DNA of 64,000 nucleotides from Iris pallida. Taxonomy: Eukaryota; Streptophyta; Magnoliopsida; Asparagales; Iridaceae. Position 1 is the stretch's first letter. The number at the start of each line of letters is the position of its first letter. The notes beneath the pieces are model-generated. The model was not told where the DNA came from, did not search any database, and saw nothing but the letters and a program-made list of their open reading frames with translations. The translations under genes and the position numbers were made by a program. The stretch spans positions 31,167,586-31,231,585 of the forward strand of contig JANAVB010029819.1 in the NCBI GenBank assembly GCA_029216955.1, written 5' to 3'. Positions 58,280 through 64,000 of this stretch are shown one piece after another.

Positions 58280-59329
58280 CATTTTACTTTCTCTCTCCTC
58301 TCTCTTTTCATTCTCTTCACTCTCTCTTCATTTCTTCTTCCCTTCTCTTCCCCTTGGAGTTGCCAAGAGCTTGGCCTTGAGGCCTTGGGTGTGGTGTCTA
58401 ACCCCCCTAGGAGGAGGAGTAGAAGATTAGGCTTGGAGCTTAACCTAGGCAAGTACATCTTGCCAAATCTATGAACCATATTGTTTTGTTGTCATTTTTA
58501 TTTTCCTTGGTATTAAATGCTTAGAATTTTCCAAACTCATTTTGTTAAATATGTTTTCCTTATGATTCTCGTATATGTGCATGTTTCCAAAATTTGTTTA
58601 AACAAGGTTTTGATTTTCTGTTAAAACCCAATATGAACTTAGTAGAAAACTTGGTATCAAGAGTGATACTAGTGTTACCATCATGTATCTTGGTCACATA
58701 TACATATATGAGGCTCTCACCTAGTTCGTATATCATAGATTTTGAGTTTGGTGGCAATCGGAACCCGTTTCGGTGTCCCGAGAACCTCTGTTTGGAGTAT
58801 TTTGAGATATTGATCTATCAAATATTTTGATTTATGAAAACTAATACTTCCATGTTGTAAGGAATTTAATTCTATGTAATTTTGACTTTTGAAAATCCGA
58901 ATTTCGATTTAAAACGAAGTTTTTATGGCTGAAACAAGTTTTGAGTTCAAAAATCAACTTTCTGTGACGGTTCGAAAAATCCGTCGGAAATCCGCAGAAA
59001 TCCGTCGGAAAATCCGAACTTGCACCACAAAACTTGCTGTTTCAATCCGGAAAATCCGCCGAAAATTCGCAGTAATCCGCCGGATAGTCCGGTTAGGCTA
59101 TTTTTGTCTGTTTTTGTCCGTTTCTGCCCATTTTTGTCCGTTTTTGATATTTTCTTCGATTGTAATGATTTCTTAACATGATTAGATGATCTTGCATAGT
59201 TAGAAAATGATTGTACACCCTATATACACTTGACACTAGCACATGTTCAATCATTTTCTATGAAATGTACTTAGCTTAAATTATTGTTTCCCACATGCCA
59301 TGATATGTCTTTTGATAGATTCTTTCTTA

Positions 59330-59520
59330 CAAGCTATGATAATTGTTACATGTCTTCCTTGCTTACATGATAGTGGCCCATCGTGGCGCACTCTCCTTAC
59401 ATGTCTTCTTTGTTTACTAGATAGTGACCCGTCGTGGTGCACTCTTGTACATGTCTTTCTTTGCTTACATGATAGTGGCCTGTCATGGCGCACTCCCTAT
59501 AGTGGCTCGTCGTAGCCTAC
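59330..59520. repeat. ~54-bp tandem repeat in G6 LTR
   Basis: Three to four units with GATAGTGGCCC[A/G]TC[A/G]TGGCGCACTC-type cores separated by ACATGTCTTTCTTTG. Confidence 0.8.
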
Positions 59521-60189
59521 TCCCAGCTTCTAGTTTATTATGTTTTCTTGTTGTGGCTTGTTATGGTGCACATTCTCGCTTTTGTCCAGTCTTGTATGTC
59601 TCATGTCTAGGATGGATTCTGCGGAATGCCACACCCAGAATCCAAGAAAATGGTAAGGATTATATAACTAGATTGATCATTAGAACATGGGTGAAGAGGA
59701 TTTCCCAGTTACCTGTTGCCTTTGGTCTAGGTCGTTATAACATTAATTTAAGGGTTTCGAGCTATCCGTCGTGATGAGCACTCTCCCAGCTTCACCGTCG
59801 CGTGGGAGCACAAAGTCACACTTGTAATCACTTCCCGGCATGACCAATAGGTGGCAGCAGGCAGGTAACCGGACTTGGAATTCTCAAACTTGTATTTGTT
59901 AGTAATTAGGATTGTGACAACCCTAGTTAGCTAATGTATAAAGCTGTACTCATTGCTTGGCCGTGACTATTGTATGGAGTCCAGTCTAGTCAAGTTTGTC
60001 TAGGCAGTGTCCGGATTTGTTTATTTCAGTACATCTTTGTTTATGCATTACTTTTTTCAGTAAATGATTAGATACTAAAGTTCTGTTCAGGAGAAGTGTT
60101 ACAACCCTGGTCCTTGTTTGTTTTACGGGTTGTAACTTGGGTTTCGGAATAGTTCCTAAGTCATCTTATCATTTGTCGTTCTATATAGT

Positions 60190-60375
60190 ATCTTAACATG
60201 CTCACATGTCTCAGTTACCCTACTTGCTCACATGTTCCAGTTATCTTACATGCTCCAGTTATCTTAACATGCTCACATGCTCTAGTTACATAACATGCTT
60301 ACATGCTCCAGTTACTTAACATGCTCACATGCTCCAATTACATAACATGCTCACATGCTCCGTCTACTTACCATG
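60190..60375. repeat. ~35-bp tandem repeat (ACATGCTC) in G6 LTR
   Basis: Several imperfect units of TAACATGCTCACATGCTCCA followed by GTTAC and a short spacer. Units are contiguous and diverged, unlike a CRISPR array. Confidence 0.8.
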
Positions 60376-61199
60376 CTCATATGTCTAGTTTATCTTTCAT
60401 ATTCACATGCTTCCTTTTCCTTACATGTACACAGTTTACATTATGTCACATGTCCTTTACTTTATGCTACATATTGCTTTACTTATTGTCTTTTCTATTC
60501 TCGGGATAAGTGCATTGGCAGCGCACGAGTCTCGATTTGCTTTTACTTATTTTTGTCTCTATCCGTTACTATGATTTGCATGCTGGTTTTAGTTCATAGT
60601 TTGGCTTCCTTTGTGGTACTTGCTATTGGGGGTCTGACCCCACTGGTTTTGTTTGGCCAGATCTGATAGAGGAGTCCGGAGGATCTTCCGTACCTTTCAC
60701 TCGTTGGTGATTACCCAGAGCACCATAGTACCTTAGTGGGTTTTCTCTTTCATTCTCCTACTAGTTATGTACATTATTCTTTTGTGGCGTTTAGCCTCCG
60801 AGCACGTATATAGCTCGTATTTTGGACTTGACATTTAGCCTACGGGCCAGAACATGATTTGCGTATTCTAGACTATAGCTAGAGCTTATCATGTATGACT
60901 ATTACTCTTGCTAGTCTTCACTCTGTATTACTAGCTTCATGATCATTGATATATGATAGTTTGGGACGCTTTACTATTTTATATTCCAGTTGATCTTACT
61001 TCTTGTACATTGTTTACTGCCTGTGATTGAGATACCTAGGATTGCTTGACCTAGGATCGACTGTTGGCTTGTAGTAGTAACCCCCATCTATACAGCTTAT
61101 ACATTATTTCGGAGTACTGGAGTACTTTAGTATCCGTAGCTGGCCTGGTCCGTCCCTACTTGCCAGTATTTTGGTTCTGGGGCGTGACATAGGTTCTAA

Positions 61200-61217
61200 T
61201 GGTGGCCCATGCAGGTC
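61200..61217 (+). promoter_or_regulatory. candidate primer-binding motif of G6
   Basis: TGGTGGCCCATGCAGGTC, identical to the G1 motif, starting 11 nt after the LTR end. Confidence 0.55.
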
Positions 61218-61433
61218 TGATTTATCAGATATATGGAGGTTACTGATGTTTAGATATCTCAGTCGTAATTCTGCTTTATTGATATCCTTCGTGTTATTCT
61301 ATATCTCTGATCCTTGACCTGATATCTGCCTTGATCGTTGATCGTTCTTGTTCCCTCGATTTGATCCTTGTGTCCTTCAACTTTCAGGGGCACTATTCTT
61401 ATTCCTTTCGATTAGCTTATTCGGGTTTTGCGG

Positions 61434-62575
61434 ATGGAGGGTCAGCAATCTTCTGTTAGGCCAGTTAAGGAGGATCAGTCTCAGCATTCAGGAGCAGAGT
61501 TCAGAGTTGACCCGAGGTCAGATGTGTTAGTTCAGCCTGATCATCTAGGAGTGTCAGTCCTACCGGAGCAGCCAGAGAATGTTGTTCATGAGCTGGTGGG
61601 TGTTCTCAAGGGCTTCATGGAGTCACAACAACAATGAGATCTCGTTCTCCAACAGAGTATCCAGATATTGATGGACCGTAGTGGACAAGGAATACCAGAG
61701 GTATTCCAAGTCGAGGACTTGCCGCCAGAAGGTAGAGCCAGGCAGTACCAGTCATCAAGTCAGTCAGCGTATCGAGCCCGACCTACTGTAGAGGCAGTAC
61801 GAGAGCACGAGCATATAGCCAGGAGGACCACGTCCAGAGCTGAGGGTCGTAAGAGGTACCATGCACCCAAGTTAGGCTTTATACCCCAACATCCCTCACC
61901 AGTACCATCATACAATTATCCATACCAGCACCAGGAGTTACCAGTCGTATGTTCCTTCTGTGGAAGGAGAGGGCATACTCATATTACTTGTCGGAGGACC
62001 AACTTTCTATGTTTATCATGCAGATCACCAGGCCACATGATAGGGGTTTGTCCCCGGAGGAGTTCAGCTGGGTCTTCATCCTTCCAGTCTGCAGTTCCAC
62101 AGTTCGGGGTACCAGCACCAGTTCAGCAGAAGCGAGCTCAGAGGCCTTTACCGACGCAGTCCCATACATTCTAGAAGGAGAGGCCTCATTAGTACATGCA
62201 GGCCCAGGCTCATAGACAAGGAAACCAGCATCAGTATCAGGAAGAACAAGAAGCATGTACCTACTGCAGTAAGATATGGCATCTCAGATAAGTTTGTTGG
62301 GAGGCCAGTAGCCGATGCTTCCACTGTGGTGAAGAGGACCATTCAGTTAGCACTTGCCACTATCCGACATCTCGAGGACAACCAGCTATACTAGATGTAC
62401 CACCCCAGTCTTTTCAGTCTCCTCAGTCATCACCCCAAGCAGTAGATAACCAGGTAGGACCAATACTAGATGTTCAGCCATTAGTACAGTATCCTCCGCC
62501 ATCACGAGCTCAAAGGGTCAGACAGCGCAGAGCGCGGTTGTATGTGCAGTCTCAGGGGCAGCTCTAGTATCAGCA
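61434..62575 (+). pseudogene. G6 gag-like gene with four CCHC zinc knuckles
   Basis: One plus frame from ATG 61434, with in-frame stops at 61635, 62172, 62190, about 62286 and 62565. The N-terminal part is polar and acidic, with a helical Gln-rich stretch around the first stop. A basic, Arg/Ser/Tyr-rich region (61740-61900) leads to four knuckles of the form CX2CX4HX4C: CSFCGRRGHTHITC and CLSCRSPGHMIGVC, then one containing a stop (CTYCSKIWH..., about 62254) and CFHCGEEDHSVSTC (about 62318). The usual Retrotrans_gag capsid domain is not visible. Knuckles bind RNA. No protease or RT follows, which fits a TR-GAG-type non-autonomous element. Confidence 0.7.
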
Positions 62576-63161
62576 TGAGGGTAGTTCCTCGGGAGCCTCA
62601 GGTACCATCTTCATGGTCTTCTTTCAGTTATGTCCTTTTGATTATTCTTCAGTAGCAGGCCAGGTAGTGGCAGTATATCTTGGGTTCTTGCAGGCGACCT
62701 TGTATTCTATCTACGTATGGAGTACAATGGTCGGCTTGATTTATTCGGTGAGTGAAGGCGAGTTTCTCGTCCCCAACTCTTCTATCTTCGTAGTCGAGGC
62801 ATGTGATAACTTCATTGGTATCGACTACGAAGATATGTCCTGTGTAGAGTCATGTCTTGGATTAAGTCATTGGTACCCGGCTTATTTTGAGAATTGACTT
62901 TTATCTAAGTTGTGGAGTCAGCGTAGGCCTGCTCCTACTCAACTGACTCAGGAGACATATTTATTCATATGCCTCCATCCCTTCTTGATTGTGGTTATGT
63001 TACTGCTTACGCATTTACTTATATTACTGTCGTCTTTATTTTACCAACATGCCATGCTTTGTTTTGATTGACATGATTTTTCAGCTCTTTGGTTTGGTTT
63101 TTATGCTTGACTAGATTTAGGAAATTCCGAGGACGGAATTTATTTTTATGTTGTGGAGAGT
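62576..63161 (+). other. G6 internal tail, no pol
   Basis: A frame at 62613-62897 is open but shows none of the protease or RT motifs expected after gag. The region ends with the AGGA hairpin (63122-63141) and a short purine-rich tract (GTGGAGAG, 63153-63160) before the 3' LTR. Confidence 0.55.
63122..63141 (+). other. AGGA-loop hairpin before G6 3' LTR
   Basis: AAATTCCGAGGACGGAATTT: perfect 8-bp stem around AGGA. Compared with G2 and G4, one T-A pair of the stem is C-G here, so both sides changed together. Confidence 0.7.
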
Positions 63162-64000
63162 TGTGAGACTCGTCTCACAGTATCGATATTTATATACGGA
63201 TACGTATTTTATAGTGTATTTCGTATTTTCTTGATTTTCGTAATGCTTTAAAAATTTTCTAACTTATAGATTTTTTTCTTGGCCGGCATACCGCCAGTAT
63301 ACCGGAGTATACCGACGGCATACCGTCCAGACAGATTTTCCACATTTTAGATATTTTCGATTTCAGATATTTTTATGAATAGTGTTTTCGATATTTTCGT
63401 GAATAGTGTTTTAGATATTTTGATGAATAGTGTTTAGATATTTTCGTGAATAGTGCAGATGCACCCTATTACCCATTGGATATTTGGTTTTGTTTCGATG
63501 GTTACGATTGACTTAGATCTTCACATGGATCACCATCCGACGGCTAAGATTAATTCCCCCTTCTATATATACCATTTTACTTTCTCTCTCCTCTCTCTTT
63601 TTATTCTCTTCACTCTCTCTTCATTTCTTCTTCCCTTCTCTCCCCTTGGAGTTGCCAAGAGCTTGGCCTTGAGGCCTTGGGTGTGGTGTCTAACCCCCCT
63701 AGGAGGAGGAGTAGAAGATTAGGCTTGGAGCTTAACCTAGGCAAGTACATCTTGCCAAATCTATGAACCATATTATTTTGTTGTCATTTTTATTTTCCTT
63801 GGTATTAAATGCTTAGAATTTTTCCAAACTCATTTTGTTAAATATGTTTTCCTTATGATTCTCGTATATGTGCATGTTTCCAAAATTTGTTTAAACAAGG
63901 TTTTGATTTTCTGTTAAAACCCAATATGGACTTAGTAGAAAACATGGTATCAAGAGTGATACTAGTGTTACCATCATGTATCTTGGTCACATATACATAT
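63162..64000 (+). mobile_element. G6 3' LTR, first 839 bp
   Basis: Starts TGTGAGACTCG right after the purine-rich tract and matches 57870 onward; cut by the window edge. It contains the TATA box at 63563-63572. The frame at 63453-63722 corresponds to a non-coding LTR stretch that also looks open at 58166-58474. Confidence 0.9.

Larger units (their letters stand above)
57870..61189 (+). mobile_element. G6 5' LTR
   Basis: 3.3 kb, TGTGAGACTCG...GGGGCGTGACA. The first 18 bases form an inverted repeat. A TATA box lies at 58270-58279. The start matches 63162-64000 at roughly 97 percent by eye (about a dozen differences in the first 380 bp, mostly transitions). Internal repeats: ATACCG-rich (57990-58025), AATCCG[C/T]CGG (58975-59095), ~54-bp units (59330-59520), ~35-bp units (60190-60375). 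The end (AGTATTTTGG, GGGGCG) resembles the G2 and G4 LTR ends. The frames inside are not genes. Confidence 0.9.

Noticed and set aside
58166..58474. 102-codon frame repeated at 63453-63722 as a possible LTR-encoded protein
   Set aside because: It spans the TATA box and the two LTR copies differ by a frame-changing deletion, so the reading frame is not conserved.
60190..60375. Regular short repeats that might suggest a CRISPR array
   Set aside because: Units are contiguous and diverged without unique spacers, inside a plant LTR, and CRISPR arrays are prokaryotic.
62613..62897. Possible G6 protease after gag
   Set aside because: No Asp-[Ser/Thr]-Gly motif or other protease signature could be found in the frame.

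Overview
The window is nuclear DNA from a flowering plant, most likely a eudicot (inferred from the element families and the AT-rich composition; no diagnostic host gene is present). I find no intact protein-coding host gene and no tRNA or rRNA gene. Nearly all 64 kb is a nested stack of transposable elements of several ages: Ty3/gypsy elements with very large LTRs, two Sirevirus-type Ty1/copia elements, Tat-like gypsy pieces, a LINE and a CACTA transposon. Short names used below: G1 to G6 (large-LTR gypsy-type), T1 and T2 (Tat-like gypsy), S1 and S2 (Sirevirus copia), X1 (unassigned LTR piece).

Layout, left to right. 1-5723: G1, minus strand, a 4.0 kb LTR plus the start of its internal region. 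5724-6710: T1, a minus-strand LTR piece that splits a LINE. 6711 to about 10385: the LINE, minus strand, with ORF1 and endonuclease remnants, no reverse transcriptase, and a GC-rich upstream region. 10386-10634: a 126-bp duplication with (TA)n arrays. 10635-17967: G2, plus strand, a truncated 5' LTR, a 3.0 kb non-coding interior and a 2.7 kb 3' LTR. 17968-19156: X1. 19157 to about 21650: a CACTA TNP2 transposase pseudogene, minus strand, with its introns still visible. About 23150-39204: G3, a non-coding interior and a 3' LTR that is split by G4. 29665-38714: G4, a complete element with two 3.9 kb LTRs, a 1.24 kb non-coding interior and a perfect 5-bp target-site duplication. 39205-40119 and 49550-52455: T2, a gag-protease pseudogene split by S1. 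40120-49549: S1, a complete Sirevirus with gag, pol and a third ORF. About 52470-57346: S2, a second Sirevirus on the minus strand, truncated at both ends. 57347-57869: G5, the start of an LTR. 57870-64000: G6, an element with 3.3 kb LTRs and only a gag-like gene carrying four CCHC zinc knuckles; it runs off the window.

The most interesting signal is in the gypsy-type elements. Their coding capacity is lost or reduced, yet they share (1) an 18-nt motif just after the 5' LTR that is not the usual initiator-Met primer site; (2) a non-coding internal domain common to G2, G3 and G4; (3) a short hairpin with an AGGA loop just before the 3' LTR whose stem changes in a compensatory way between families; and (4) in G2 and G4, an inverted repeat near the LTR end that also covaries. 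This is what a family of non-autonomous elements (LARD-like or TR-GAG-like) would look like if it were kept mobile through cis-acting RNA signals and proteins supplied by a partner element. That interpretation is inference; the shared sequences are read directly.

Relative ages can be read from the nesting. T1 lies inside the LINE and G1 abuts T1. G4 lies inside the G3 LTR. S1 lies inside T2. G6 lies inside G5. After G4 inserted, a tandem duplication of about 625 bp copied its left junction.
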